Shown: one piece after another, positions 33,928 through 45,023 of the stretch
Layout: each line of letters opens with the position of its first letter
Numbering within the stretch: the stretch's first letter is position 1
Source of the DNA: Cryptomeria japonica
Taxonomy: Eukaryota > Streptophyta > Pinopsida > Cupressales > Cupressaceae
Assembly (NCBI RefSeq): GCF_030272615.1
Contig: NC_081412.1
Location: forward strand, 690,256,083-690,320,082
Reading direction: 5' to 3'
Length of the DNA stretch: 64,000 nt
Notes under the pieces: generated by a model
The model's input: only the letters and a program-made list of their open reading frames with translations
Database searches by the model: none
Told to the model about the DNA's origin: nothing
Translations under genes and position numbers: made by a program

Positions 33928-34973
33928 TGTTGGTATTTTGGTATGGTTTTGTCATTGATGTCAACACCTACTAAAACTCTAGCACTTTGGAGATCTAGCA
34001 ACATTCACCAACAAGCGACTTTTGCACAGTCACCGGTACATAGCACACTGGTAGGAAATAATGATCACCGACACTTGGAATGACTTGGAAAACACTTGGT
34101 AATGCTGAAGACATTGTTTGGACATCTTATTTTGGAGAATTTCTTATTGGCATATTCATATTTGCATATTTGCTGTTACTGGCAGATAGGTCCAGGGTTA
34201 CACCGGCAGGTTTATCTTTTCCAGATCAACATGACATGTTATGGAGTTGATTAATTATTGTTGTAAATGCTTTAAGCCGACATGTTGAATTGGTTATTGC
34301 ATCGGATATTGTATTATTTGTAAAATGATTTTATTGTAAGATCTTATAGAGCTGACCTACTAAAATTGGTCTTAGGTTATCGTATAAATGTAAGGTCTCA
34401 ATTGTAAGATCGATGGAGGAGTGTGAAAAAGGTTTTGTGTGAAGGTATATGCGAGATTAAGCAAAGCTATACATGTAGAAATGATTTGAAGGTGAAGCTA
34501 GGTTTTTGTGAAAGCATATTAGAACTACACCAGTACTGAATCCAACATATGAAGGTGCTATTTTGTACAGTACATTCTTATTGGATTTAACCATCCAATT
34601 GTAGTCAATGTGACTCCCATTTGTGATTGAGAAGTGAGCTCTAGGTGCTTGGCCTTTCTGCATGTGTAGACCCCATTTATGTACACTTACTATCTACAGT
34701 AGTATCATCTGATTGTGGGTAAGGTTTCCCACCATGGTTTTTCCCCTTACAGGGTTTCCACATACAAATATTGGTGTTATGTGGTGTGGATGACTTTGTC
34801 TTTTAGTTTCATGCATTAATCTTTACCGGTATTGCATTTATCTATTAAATCTACCCACCGGTATAATAGACTGTTCCACTGGTATTAAGCAGTAATTTGA
34901 TTAAGTTGTTTTAGATTAATATTATTAGACAACTGATTCACCCCCCCCTCTTAGTTGTCTCCAGGACCTAACA
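33928..34973 (+). repeat. Cop-D 3' LTR
   Basis: 1046 bp; hairpin module at 34715-34764, C-run at 34937-34950. Shares GAGCTCTAGG(T/C)(G/A)CTTGGCC and flanking text with solo LTR S2 (48396-49168), so both belong to one family. Confidence 0.92.
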
Positions 34974-34978
34974 ACATG

Positions 34979-35047
34979 AGTATTTGGTACATGTGGAAAA
35001 TACTGTGTTATCTGTTCATTCACCAATCATACATTTAGGACTAAACA
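34979..35047 (+). repeat. Gyp-G 5' LTR, last piece
   Basis: AGTATTTGGTACATGTGG to ACTAAACA, matching the end of the 3' LTR at 41261. Confidence 0.9.
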
Positions 35048-35050
35048 TTT

Positions 35051-35065
35051 TGGCATCGTTGCCTG
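35051..35065 (+). other. Gyp-G primer binding site, tRNA-Asp-like
   Basis: TGGCATCGTTGCCTG three bases after the LTR; close to TGGCGCCGTTGCCGG, the tRNA-Asp PBS of Athila and Tat gypsy elements. CpG decay explains part of the difference. Confidence 0.75.
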
Positions 35066-35140
35066 AACGAATTTGAAGATAAATATGATGATAGGTGGAA
35101 GCAATTAATGGGCCGACCATTTAACTAGCAATTAATTGTC

Positions 35141-37200
35141 ATGGACAATGACACACATGAAGAGAGTACCACGAAAGAGGAACGCAAGGAGCAGTTGACG
35201 ACAGACTTGGTGGAGTTGTGGGATGTCTCGGTCATGCAGTACGTGCAGCAAGAGGCTCAAGAGAGATTTGTCTCAGAAGGCACGGTACGTAGTGAACTCA
35301 CTATCAACACCCCCATCTTTGACCTTCTTGAAAGTATTCCAAGGTTGCATGCCATAAATCTAATTGCACTCCAAGATCAAAGGGAGGAGACGACAAAGGA
35401 ACTTTGGTGGCAACAAGTCCTCCGATGGTATGAGGAGCAGAGTCATAGGGAGGAAGAGGATAGGGAGGCTATTTGGCACCGTACCTCTGGCACTTGATGC
35501 CCCTACGACCAAACAAAGACAAACATACCACTACCACCAAAGGATTAAATGAGGGAACTGTATGGAGATCTCTCTGCATAAAAGAACAGGCCAAAAGGAG
35601 ACGGCGGCTAAGGGAGGTTGCCGATTCGAAGAGTCTGGAAAAACACAACAGAAGTCAGAGTGTGAGTCAGAGTCATAGTTGGGAGAGGCAAAAACCGTGT
35701 ATGTGGAAGGAGTTGGATGAGGTTGCCAGGAACCTGCCACTTCCAAATGTAGTGGAGGAAGATCTCACTGACTAGTTCCCACACTCGACCTCAAGTGAAG
35801 AGGACTACGGAGCTGAGTCGCAAAGCACCCCATCAGAATATTCTGAATAAGGAGAGGAGGTGGTACGAGACCTGCACGAGGAAATCACCACTATTTTTGA
35901 AGCAATGTTATCTGGCATTAAAAATTTGTCTTTGTTAGAGGACATCAAAATAGGAGGGTCAGATCCAGAAACCTTAAGAAGGAAGGACTATAGAAGCGAA
36001 CATGACCAAAGTCTGACTGGCAAGGGCCCAACCAGACTAGTAGCGTATGATACCTCCTAGACACATAATACCTTCCTAGCATATAGCCATTTCCAAACAC
36101 TGCATAAAACCATCTAGAAAAGAACAATGGAACACACCCTAGAGAAGAAAAAACTCCCAAAATTCATGGGTGATGGGTCAGAGGACCCCGTACAGAATTG
36201 TAAGACATACGTGACCATCTGAGAAGCAAATGGCCAGGAGGACTGGGACTACTGGTTGAAGGCATTCCCAGCCACTCTATGAGGAATAGCCATTGACTGG
36301 TATACGGACCTTGATGCCAAGTATAAAACATCCTAGAGAAATCTGAAGAAGGCCTTCGAGGAAGAGTTCAAACTCCTATGGAATGACAAAAAAATTGTGG
36401 TAGAGGTTTACAACACCAAGCAAGGAAAAAAAGAAAGTGTATGTGCATATAACAGAAGGCTTGGGGAACTGCTCAATAAAATAGAGAACCAGTTGTCTAA
36501 TGGTCTCAAGAAGAGATGGTTCATTTAAGGATTGGTACCATCCCTCAGATGGAATATGAAGGTGGTCCCCCACCCCTTGTATGATGAGGCGTGCAACCGT
36601 GTGATGGATATTGAAAGGAAAAATAAGACATCCCAAGGGAAGCGTCAGGTGAGCGATGGTGATATTATGGATGAAGAGAGTGATGGGGAGTCCAAAACTG
36701 TGCAAGCACTTTGAAGGGATATGATGAGAATGATAAAAGAACTAAAGGTTGACAAAGAAGGTGACAGGGAAGGAAAGGAGCTATGGTGCACCGACTACAA
36801 GATGAAAGGACACACTAAGAGGAGTTGTCCCCACAAAGCCTTCTATGACATCTTCCAAGTAATGAGACATTCCATTAAGGAATGCCCATACAACTTGAAA
36901 ACATGGAGCACACAAGTTCTCTATGCCCAGCCTGACCAAGTCACACCACCAGCGACACCTCCAAAGCCGACAACAAACTTTGACGCCTCTCTTGGAGGGT
37001 ACAGGAATAATCAATGGGGTAACAACAGGTCCAATAATAACACACCAAGGAGTAGAATTCAATACGATGCGAAGGGATGACCCATGATTCAATGCAGAAA
37101 GTGCAATGAATGGGGTCACTTTGCGCAAGAATGCCAAAACAAGGGTGATACAGGAAGTTTGCTATGCAACTAGTGTAGTCCAAGGAATCATGAGGACATA
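35141..37200 (+). pseudogene. Gyp-G leader ORF and Gag with zinc knuckles
   Basis: An acidic, Gln/Glu-rich leader ORF starts at 35141 (MDNDTHEES, 118 codons to 35497). The Gag core runs about 36127-36660: KLPKFMGDGSEDP, DYWLKAFPATL, GIAIDWYTDLDAKY, EEEFKLLWND and LVPSLRWNMKVV, the layout of the retrotransposon gag domain of gypsy elements. Two Cys/His regions follow: a degenerate double one at about 36785-36890 (WCTDYKMKGHTKRSC) and CRKCNEWGHFAQEC at about 37093-37134. Stops inside the core are mostly former Trp or Arg codons (TGA near 36221 and 36281, TAG near 36333, TAA near 36526). Confidence 0.85.
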
Positions 37201-37557
37201 GACTATCCAAGGTAAAAAGGGGTGAATATGTTGGAGGTGGAAGGACCGAGGGAAGGCGTATTAGCAATCACAAGATTGCAAAACAAAAAAGCCATGTACC
37301 CTAATCCTCGCACAAAGAAGGAAAGACTATAGAAATCCAAGGTGGATATCGAGTGGGCAATGGCAGAAGAATGAAGGGCCTCACACCTAGCTGACAGTAC
37401 ACCACTCCAGTTAGGACCGGAGAAAAATATCATTAAACAGATGTTACAGATCATAATACCCGTACGTGTATCCAACCTTCTACAGACCATGCTACAATTG
37501 AGGATGGCCCTGACGAATGTAGTTAGTGACACCACCGTCAGCTAAGAACACCAGACA

Positions 37558-38196
37558 ATGACAAAACCACATAGTATGACTCTAGTGAAGGAACATGGTA
37601 TAGATGCCATGGACCCTATGCTACTCATAGTAAGCATTGGATGGAAACCTATCATGGTGGAGATGGACATAATAGGACAAAAGCTCATAAACACCATTAT
37701 GGATGGTAGGTCTAGAGTCAACGTACTATCAGAGGAAACATGGAGAAGCCTTGGCAAGCCTACTCTCTAGCCACCAATATTCCATCTCGTTGGTGCAGAC
37801 CAACATGGTATCAAACCTCTCGGTACACTCATGGCACAAAAGGTAGTGATCAGGACACAACAATTCATTCTGGATTTCATATTCATTCCACTGGAAAGAA
37901 AAGCATACGATGCCCTCCTGGGAAGGGGGTGGTTGATCATGGCTAGAGCCAATCATAACTGGAAGAAGGATACACTCTCAATAAAAAGTGAAGGCCATAA
38001 GTATGTGATTGACCTGAGGAATCACTCAGTCAATGAAGAGCTCACTTTGTCTAACTCTGACTCGGATGACTCAAATAGATGGGAGTGGGGTTTCAAAGGA
38101 GATAGAGGAGGGAAGGAACCCAATGAAGGAGTGCTGGAACTGGATGGATACTCTGAAGATGGAACTAGTTCGCTGCTTGGACTCTTCCATTGGTAG
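37558..38196 (+). pseudogene. Gyp-G aspartic protease
   Basis: Starts MTKPHSMTLVKEHG. The segment NTIMDGRSRVNVLSEETW is the retropepsin active-site region; plant gypsy copies usually read DGGS, so Gly to Arg has hit the catalytic loop. After a frame break near 37770 the second half continues from 37831 with QFILDFIFIPLERKAYDALLGRGWL and ANHNWKKDTLSIK, the typical C-terminal flap and LGRPWL-like block of Tat/Ogre-type proteases. No RT follows; an acidic stretch (LSNSDSDDSNRWEW) leads into the spacer. Confidence 0.85.
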
Positions 38197-38869
38197 ATGG
38201 AGGACTACGAGGTCTTCCACTTGGAGTGCCACATGCTACAAATATGTGAGATTGGGGAATCAAGTGGCAATATGGAAGAGTAGTCATTTCTCTTAGAGTA
38301 TAGTAGGTACCAAGAGGGAATGGCATGGGTGGATGAAACACAAGCCCACCAGTTTGAACGAGACAAACCTATCAAGTACGAGGAAAGGGATGTGAAAAAA
38401 ATTAATCTAGGCAAGGATGAGGACCCACAGGTGATACTCGTAGGGGATGACTGGAACCCCATACTAGATCACTTATATGGCGTATGCTAGTCAAGGGAGT
38501 GTTTGAGTTATCTTTATGGTCTATGGTCAAAAAAGAAGGGAGACTGGCATATCTCGTACAGTGTATGACCTACAAGGGCAGGAATACCATATGACAAAAC
38601 ATTGCACCCACAGGAAACTAAGTCGTATGATCTTGTAAGACTACCAATGGATAAAGGAGAAAGATTGTATGGCCAGAAAAAGGACATACCGCACATGCAA
38701 GATCTATACAATCCCCTCTTTTGTGGTGTTTGTACATGTAGGGGGCAGTTGTATAAAATTATTGAGGGTATCTATGCAAAGATTTGTGCCATCCATGTGG
38801 AGCTGAGTGAAGAGTTGGCACAAGTTGAAGAGGTCGTATGACTAGGGAGTGGAAGTGCATCAGTTAATC
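38197..38869 (+). other. Gyp-G spacer between protease and repeat ORF
   Basis: Where RT would be expected. Short open pieces (38602-38841, with acidic C-term ELSEELAQVEEVV) but no polymerase motif in any plus-strand frame. Probably decayed continuation of the Gag-Pro protein. Confidence 0.5.
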
Positions 38870-39180
38870 CATATGATGTAGAGGTGACAATTGGTCCAAT
38901 GGTCCGTACTAGTATGGTAGACCAGACAATGGCAGAGGAGGCCACACCGGGGAAAAATGAGGTCGTCGTACAAGGAATTGGTACTAGGCTGACATGTTCA
39001 GGTACCAGTATGATGAGCACTAGTATAGTACCAATAGGTATTGGTACAATTCCAGTATGAGCTAGTACAATTCCAACAATAATTAGTATGGTACTAGTAG
39101 GTACTGGTACGCTAGGTGCTAGTACAACAGGTTTAAGTACTTGTACAATGAACACTGGCATAGGCTGAAAGGACAACTTA
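38870..39180 (+). repeat. Gyp-G GGTACTGGTAC repeats, first block
   Basis: About a dozen imperfect 21-bp units of the type GGTACTGGTAC(n)10, preceded by TAGTATGGTAGACCAGACAATGG. Contains stops (for example TGA near 39060), so this block is no longer translated through. Confidence 0.8.
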
Positions 39181-39667
39181 TGGCAGAATGAATTCATATT
39201 TTTTTCAAGATGGAATAGAAGACATTCTACATGTGCCATCATGCTACCAGCCTATTCCTAGATGTCATACACCTACAAGTACCACCAGAAATGTGTGGAA
39301 CCTTCGAACTGCGTGGACAGGTGGAATCAAATAAACCTACCATGTACTACTATACTCACTTGGACACACTAGGTGACACCGCATAGCCAGCCAAAAGGAG
39401 AAGAAAGTTGGACATGTCCATAGAGGTTGAAGATGCCAGCAACACAGAGGATTCTGAAGAGGCAAAAGAGACTAAGGAGTAGGAAAGTACTAATGAGAGG
39501 TTTCATATGGCACCTCACATAGTTGCGAAGGATGAAGGGGAAGCAAAGTCGCAACAACGGGAAGAGGAGGATCTACACGGAAGGTTATAGACATAATGGA
39601 AGAGTACGAGGTAAAGTTCATACCTTCCAAATTATCTTCGACACACTTGGTACCATAGGAAGTACTT

Positions 39668-40534
39668 ATGATGGCCAACTTTGTGGGGGATGTACGACCA
39701 GTAGGGGTGTTATTTCGAAAAATAAATGAAGGGGAACCACCAGTGCAACGGTGGGTATCATTACCACAGAAACTGGTACTTGTGTCAGAAACCACAGAGG
39801 GTACTAGTATGGTAGACCAGACAGTGGCAAGGGAGGTTGTACTAGGAAAAGACACAATGGCCGAGAAAGGAATTGGTACGACATATCTAGGTTTTGGTAT
39901 GGAAGACATTGGTACGGTACCAGTGGGTACTGGTACAACATCAATAGGTACTGGTACAATGTCAGTAGGTACTAGTAGGGTTCCAATAGGTACTAGTACA
40001 ACTTCATCATATACTAGTACGGCTCCAACAGGTACTGGTATGACTCCAACAAGTACTCATACAACATTAGTAGGTACTGGTACATCTCCAGTAGGTACTG
40101 GTATGGTTCCAACCGGTATTGGTATGGTTCCAACATGTACTGGTATGAATCCAACAAGTACTGGTACAACATCAACAAGTACTGGTACAGTTCCAACCAG
40201 TACTAGTATGGCTCCAACATGTACTGGTATGGCTTCAACAGGTACTGGTATGGTACCAGTAAGAATTGGTACAACAAAAACTGGAAAAGTACTAGTAGGT
40301 ACTGGTGCGGCTCCAACAGGTACTGGTACGAATCCAGCAAGTACTGGTACAATACCAACAGGAATTGGTATGACAAGAACTAGTACGATACAGATAGGTA
40401 CTGGTACAGTGCCAGCAGGCTTTGGTATTGTGCTAATAGGAACTATTACAGTGCCTGTAGGAACTGGTACGGTGCTAGCAGGAACTGGTACGGTGCCAAC
40501 AGGTACTATATGGTGCCAACATGTACTAGTATGA
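39668..40534 (+). CDS. Gyp-G heptapeptide-repeat ORF (288 aa, function unknown)
   Basis: Open from MMANFVGDV at 39668. The first ~75 residues are ordinary (VLFRKINEGEPPVQRW, then TEGTSMVDQTV). From about 39900 the protein is a run of about 28 near-perfect 7-residue units of consensus Gly-Thr-Gly-Thr-x-Pro/Ser-x, encoded by 21-bp units around GGTACTGGTAC. No Cys, few charges and no signal peptide. The DNA repeat continues to about 40690 in another frame. It sits in the slot where RT and integrase would be and ends before the PPT. The reading frame has survived better than the rest of Gyp-G, though a 21-bp repeat without stop codons would stay open anyway. It may be a translated C-terminal extension of Gag-Pro or a non-coding expansion. 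Confidence 0.5.
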   Translation: MMANFVGDVRPVGVLFRKINEGEPPVQRWVSLPQKLVLVSETTEGTSMVDQTVAREVVLGKDTMAEKGIGTTYLGFGMEDIGTVPVGTGTTSIGTGTMSVGTSRVPIGTSTTSSYTSTAPTGTGMTPTSTHTTLVGTGTSPVGTGMVPTGIGMVPTCTGMNPTSTGTTSTSTGTVPTSTSMAPTCTGMASTGTGMVPVRIGTTKTGKVLVGTGAAPTGTGTNPASTGTIPTGIGMTRTSTIQIGTGTVPAGFGIVLIGTITVPVGTGTVLAGTGTVPTGTIWCQHVLV

Positions 40535-40690
40535 TAGGAACTGGTATGGTCCCAACAGGAACTGGTACATCACCAACAGGAACTGTTACAATACCAACAT
40601 GTATTGGTACGCCATGTACTAGTACAATACCAACAGAGAAAGATGAGGCAATGGATGTGAGGTGCCAGTACGGTACCTCATAGATGGAGA
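39798..40690 (+). repeat. Gyp-G GGTACTGGTAC repeats, second expanded block
   Basis: About 40 imperfect units of 21 bp. Its head (GTACTAGTATGGTAGACCAG, 39800) repeats the head of the first block (38907), showing an ~890-bp tandem duplication followed by expansion. Units are near-palindromic (GTACCAGT...ACTGGTAC), so hairpins are possible. Confidence 0.85.
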
Positions 40691-40900
40691 AAAAAGTTAA
40701 GAAATTGTTGGAAGCTACCCACATGGTAAAGAAGGCACAGAAATGACAACTGCTAGTAGAAAAGAACCTAAGAATTCACACTAGACAACAACTTTCTTCT
40801 CCAACCACTACAGGGATGCCTCCTCCCTCTTCTCGGTCCTAGTTTATGTTTTATATTTCAACTCTTATTGTCTTAGTCATCTGGAAGACAACTATGTTTT

Positions 40901-40912
40901 TGGGGGGGCTAA
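40901..40912 (+). promoter_or_regulatory. Gyp-G polypurine tract
   Basis: TGGGGGGGCTAA directly before the TGTTAGGGG start of the 3' LTR. Confidence 0.75.
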
Positions 40913-41261
40913 TGTTAGGGGTAAATAATGTATGTTAGTAAGAATAATATTTATAAATGTGTTATGTTGTGTTTATGTTTATATTTGTCACAGAGAGATT
41001 CTCATTGGGTAGTTGGGAGTTGGTGACGGTTGGCAACTAGACCAACCATTGGGTCTTTATATTGTTTAGTTGGAACCTCAGTAGGGGAGAGGATGTATGG
41101 ACATTCTAGACACTTGAATAAAGATACTACTCTTCTGGTCTAACTAGTATCATTTTCATTTATGCTGTGATGTATGATTGTTCTGTTACTTCAATATTTG
41201 GTACGTGTGGAAAACACAGTGTTATTTGTTCATTCACCAACCATACATTTAGGACTAAACA
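40913..41261 (+). repeat. Gyp-G 3' LTR
   Basis: Intact 349-bp LTR, used to recognise the three pieces of the 5' LTR. AATAAA at about 41116. Ends ACTAAACA. Confidence 0.92.
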
Positions 41262-41968
41262 CTTGTTTCTTAGTATTTTCCTGCCAAATCAAAACCAAAT
41301 GAGCATCAACACATGCTCCTATTCAAATAAATTATTTATCCTACACATGGAGTTTGTATAATGACCGTACAAGGCACTCTTACAGTATATTTATGAGAGT
41401 TTTATTGAATTTGATCACTGTTTACATCCAAATTTCAGCAAAGCTTCATCTGAAATTCATCAATCTTTACCCCTTAGGCTCCTATGGCTTAATAAAAGTT
41501 TCTCCAACCTCCCTTACCAAATCCAACTGAAATTTGAATTAGGTAGCCATTGAAGGAAGATTAGTTACAAATTGACAATAAAAGTTGTCATCCAAACTTG
41601 ACAACTTTGCACAAACTTGACAATCTATGACTTTTGCCTATGTAACCTATTAGGACATATCATAACCCTTAAAAATAGGCCACATAGGATCTAAAATACA
41701 ATGATTGCCTTATTTAGGTATTTTGGATGTCATTTGACCATGGTTGACCAACTAGGCTCTGAGGAGCTTACAATTACAAAAATGGCATCAAAGCCTTACA
41801 TGGCTAATCAAAACACAATGAATAATCTTGAAAGACCTTATTACAAGTCAAAAACATTCAAGTAACCTACAAACACTACTAAGAGCTTTCATTGTTCAAA
41901 TGGTCTTCAAATCATGCAAGGTGCTCCTACACCATACTCCTGGGGGGCATAGAAAAATCAAGTCTCTT
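41262..41968 (-). other. probable 3' end (part LTR) of the chromovirus remnant
   Basis: No coding signal. On the minus strand TGTAGGAGCACC (ending at 41930) follows a purine-rich GGAGTATGG, which could be the PPT/LTR junction of the chromovirus. If so, 41262-41930 is its 3' LTR, cut off by Gyp-G on the left. I see no second copy to prove it. Confidence 0.35.
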
Positions 41969-43895
41969 GAGGAATGAGGTCTGCAATAGAATGCCCATTC
42001 TTTTTAATGTCATCTTCAGTCATCTACATGACATTTTCATTTGGTATGTGACTCCATTTGACAAGATACTCCTTATAAGTCTTCTTTCTAGTCTTCTTGA
42101 CTGCCTTGGTATCCAAGATGCTCTCCAACGTCAATGGTTGGCTAGGTGGTAGATCCTTGACCCAACCTTCATCTCCTTCTAATTGCAAACATGCATTTGA
42201 ACCTACAACATCACCTTTGTAAGGAAATAAATCTGAAACATTGAAAATGGGTGATATTCCTAAGCCTTGAGGAATTTCAATCTCATAGGCATTAGGACCA
42301 AACTTATGCACAATCCTACAAGGACAAATCTTCTTCATGAGAAACTTTGTTGGCTGCCCCTTTGCAAGTGTCTCTTTCATTAAGTGTGCCATCACCAAGT
42401 CTCCCCCTTTATACTGCACATCTCTCTTCTTCTCATTTGCTTTCTCTTTGTACTTTTCAATGTTCTTGTGAAGAGTTGCTCTCACCTTCTCATGAATGTC
42501 TTTCATGGCCAATGCAAAATCCTCACCTTGAGCACTTCTTCTTTCTAATCCATGAAAATCGCTTAATTCAAGAATATCTCTTGGATGAATCCCATAGACC
42601 ACCTCAAAAGGACTTCTTCTTGTGCTTCTACTGATAGAATCATTATAAGCAAATTCATCTTGAGGGATGATCATATCCCAAGCTTCTCCAAGTTGCTTTG
42701 TGAGACACTAAGGAAATTTCCTAATGATCTATTTATTACCTCATTTTGGTCATCAATTGGAGGGTGATAGGATGATGTGAAGGGAAATTGAGTCCCCAAC
42801 TTCTTCCACAATGTACGCCGAAAGTGGCCCACACACTTAGAGTCCCTATCAGTCATAATGTTTAGAGGCAAACCATGGATACAAACAATTTCTTTGAAGA
42901 ATAATCCAACAATATGGGAAGCATCATTTGTACATTTACATGGCAAAAAGTGAGCCATTTTACTAAACCTATCTACTACAACAAAGATACTATCAAAACC
43001 TCTTTGAGTCCTAGGAAGACCCAAAACAAAATCCATGCTGATACTCTCCCATGGCCTATTTGTTAGTGTAGGTTCTTTATTTTCCTTACATTAGGGAGTA
43101 TTTATTTTTCCTACACATATTATTTAAGCTTGCTTAGGTTATTAGGAGTGGTTTATATGAGGACACATGGAAAAATACTTTAGCTACATGCGTAACTCTC
43201 CACCTCACATGGGTAATTGAGTTACACACCCTCTTTTGGCTTGGTGTGCCACCTTGCATAACCACTATTTTGTCATTTACTAAGTGGGTTATGGGGTAGT
43301 TGGGTTTATCACCCTATTTTGGCCTTATGTTCCAACTTTCTCAACTCCTTTCCTATCTTCATGTAAGGAGGTTATGCCACATGTTTTGGTATTTACCAAG
43401 AAGGTAAAACCTTCCACTATTTATGGGGAATAGTAGTTAATGCACCCCTTAGATGTATATGCTTTTATTTTCTATATAATAAGCATTATACTCTCAACTT
43501 CACTACTTAAGTGATTTCTCGGTGAGAGTCTTCTCCAAAATTCTCTTATGTCTCTATTTTTTCTCTCATATCAACGGCTATTTTGATCTTTGATCATCTA
43601 TTGTTTAGAGTTGCATGTGATCTATGATCGACATTAGATCCTGGGTCTATTATCACTTCTCAAAGAATCTAACACTATTAGGAATAGGGAGTGGTTGATA
43701 TAAACTTGAATTTGATGATGTTCCCTTATCCCTTTGGCAAATGCTGCAACTTTCAACAAATTTCCTAACATCTGATTTCAACTTTGGCAAAAAATAGAAC
43801 CTCTTCACCTATTCTAAGGTTTTACCAAGCCCAAAGTGAGCTCCCAAACTTCTACAATGTTTCTCCTTGATAATGTTCTCCCTCATGGAGCATCT
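41969..43895 (-). pseudogene. chromovirus (Ty3/gypsy) integrase and chromodomain fragment
   Basis: Minus strand. 43880-43690: integrase zinc domain (HCRSLGAHFGLGKT, then KSDVRKFVESCSICQ). After solo LTR S1 is removed it joins WESISMDFVLGLPRTQRGFDS (first Asp), NIMTDRDSKCVGHF (second Asp) and TSSYHPPIDDQNEVINRSLGN (catalytic Glu) at 43036-42671. 42674-42024: C-terminal domain with NDSISRSTRRSPFEVVYG, GDLVMAHLMKE and GPNAYEIEIP, then a chromodomain-like end (YKEYLVKWSHIPNENVMW) finishing near 41968. Chromodomains target such elements to marked chromatin. Frameshift at about 42672, and 5' parts (gag to RNase H) are missing, cut at 43896. Confidence 0.92.
43061..43674. mobile_element. S1: solo LTR in the chromovirus integrase
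   Basis: 614 bp, TGTTAGTGTAGG to GAATCTAACA, with an exact target duplication CTATT (43056-43060, 43675-43679). TATA-like TATATAA at about 43473. Removing it rejoins the integrase frame between the zinc domain and the core. No internal sequence, so it arose by LTR-LTR recombination. Orientation by TATA box is plus, tentative. Confidence 0.93.
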
Positions 43896-44065
43896 TGTTG
43901 GCCATATGATATTGATTATGTGTTGCATTGATGTTTTTCATTGATGTCAACACTTGTTTTTATGGTTGTTTACCAGCTTCCGATAGGTAGATTAGATTGG
44001 GAAGATGTTCAATTGATTGCCACCGGTATGATTTGGATGATGGAATATGTCTGTATGGATGGTTC
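43896..44065 (+). repeat. H: truncated copia-type LTR start
   Basis: TGTTGGCCATATG, with TTTTTCATTGATGTCAACAC 40 bp in, the normal 5' beginning of the plus-oriented LTRs in this window. It cuts the chromovirus on its left and is cut by ZK-2 on its right; no continuation found. Confidence 0.6.
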
Positions 44066-45022
44066 TATTGGATTCCAAGAACACTAAGAGGGGGGGTGAA
44101 TTAGTGTTCTACCAGAATGATCAATTTTAACCTTATTAAAACATGCATACACCAAATGGTATACCGGTACATATAGAATTGAAAGAAGTATAAGAAACCA
44201 ACAAGCCAATCACACAAATCAATACCATAACACACATAGTTATACATGGAAAACCTCAAAGAGGAAAAACCATGGTGGGATTTGTGACCCACAATATCAA
44301 TCCACTGTCCATATGAAGAGAGATTACAAAATATAGGGGTCTGCACTTGTAGGAAGGCTTACATCCTAGAGCACAATGCTCAATCACAAAAGGAGCCTCA
44401 CTGATTACATACAAATCTAGACTACAATCTAGAGAAATGATTAAACTACAAAGATAGCATCTTCTATGCCTGAATACAATTCCGGTTAAGATTTGTCTGT
44501 TATGGTTTGAAACCCTAAACCCTTACCGAAATAACCCTTACATAAATATCCTCACGTACATGATCTCTCTCATATGTTTCACTTCTCCTTTACATTTCAT
44601 AACCTTACACACATATATTCCTTACCGTATCACAAAATGATCTAATCAATTGACCTATATACCCCTTTACAATCTATCATGCCTTGTGTCGGCTTACAAA
44701 GATAATTACAATATGAATATACATGTCGGCTCAATAACATAAATATATGAATATCAAAAACAATTGCCGATGCTAGATCTCCCAAGTGATTTCGGCCTCC
44801 AATATCGATAACCTAAATGTAAACCATGTCGGAATGCATTGATAGTAATCAAATAAATCCTTCCATCCTATTGGTGCCGATGTCAGTTCTGGTGTCGGTG
44901 AAGTGTCTTTGAAGTGCCTAACGATACACAACTAAACCAAAATTATGAAGCTAGAACATGTCACCATGTTTCCATCAATGACAACATATTAAAACCAACC
45001 AATTGAGTGTCAAATGCCAAAA
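44066..45022 (-). repeat. ZK-2 left (3') LTR
   Basis: Begins TATTGGATTCCAAGAACACT (TG mutated to TA), matching TGTTGGAATCC at 50797. G-run at 44088-44097, hairpin module 44245-44294. Ends AAATGCCA before the PPT. Confidence 0.88.
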
Positions 45023-45023
45023 A

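Larger units (their letters stand above)
32934..34973 (+). mobile_element. Cop-D: internally deleted copia element
   Basis: Exact target duplication ACATG (32929-32933 and 34974-34978). Only the first ~45 bp of the 5' LTR (TGTTGGTATTTTGG...) remain, joined directly to the RNase H coding region; the rest of the 5' LTR, PBS, gag, protease, integrase and RT are gone. The 3' LTR is complete (33928-34973). Because the target duplication is intact, the deletion is internal and may have happened before or after integration. Confidence 0.92.
20395..41261 (+). mobile_element. Gyp-G: gypsy-type (Tat/Athila-like PBS) element with gag and protease only
   Basis: LTRs of ~349 bp: the 3' LTR is intact at 40913-41261; the 5' LTR is in three pieces (20395-20626, 32886-32933, 34979-35047) because Cop-B and Cop-D landed in it. 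Target flanks attgt (20390-20394) and cttgt (41262-41266) match at 4 of 5. The PBS resembles the tRNA-Asp type of Athila/Tat elements. Coding: N-terminal ORF, Gag, two zinc-knuckle regions and aspartic protease, then a repeat-rich ORF; RT, RNase H and integrase are missing. Native length after removing insertions is about 6.6 kb. Gag-pro elements without pol are known as non-autonomous partners of gypsy elements. Confidence 0.85.

Noticed and set aside
40014-40196. Minus-strand Tyr/Gln/Leu repeat ORF
   Set aside because: Mirror of the plus-strand GGTACTGGTAC repeat; either strand of a 21-bp repeat tends to stay open, and the element reads plus.
39798-40690. Regular short repeats suggestive of a CRISPR array
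   Set aside because: Units are contiguous without unique spacers of fixed length, and the context is a plant retroelement.
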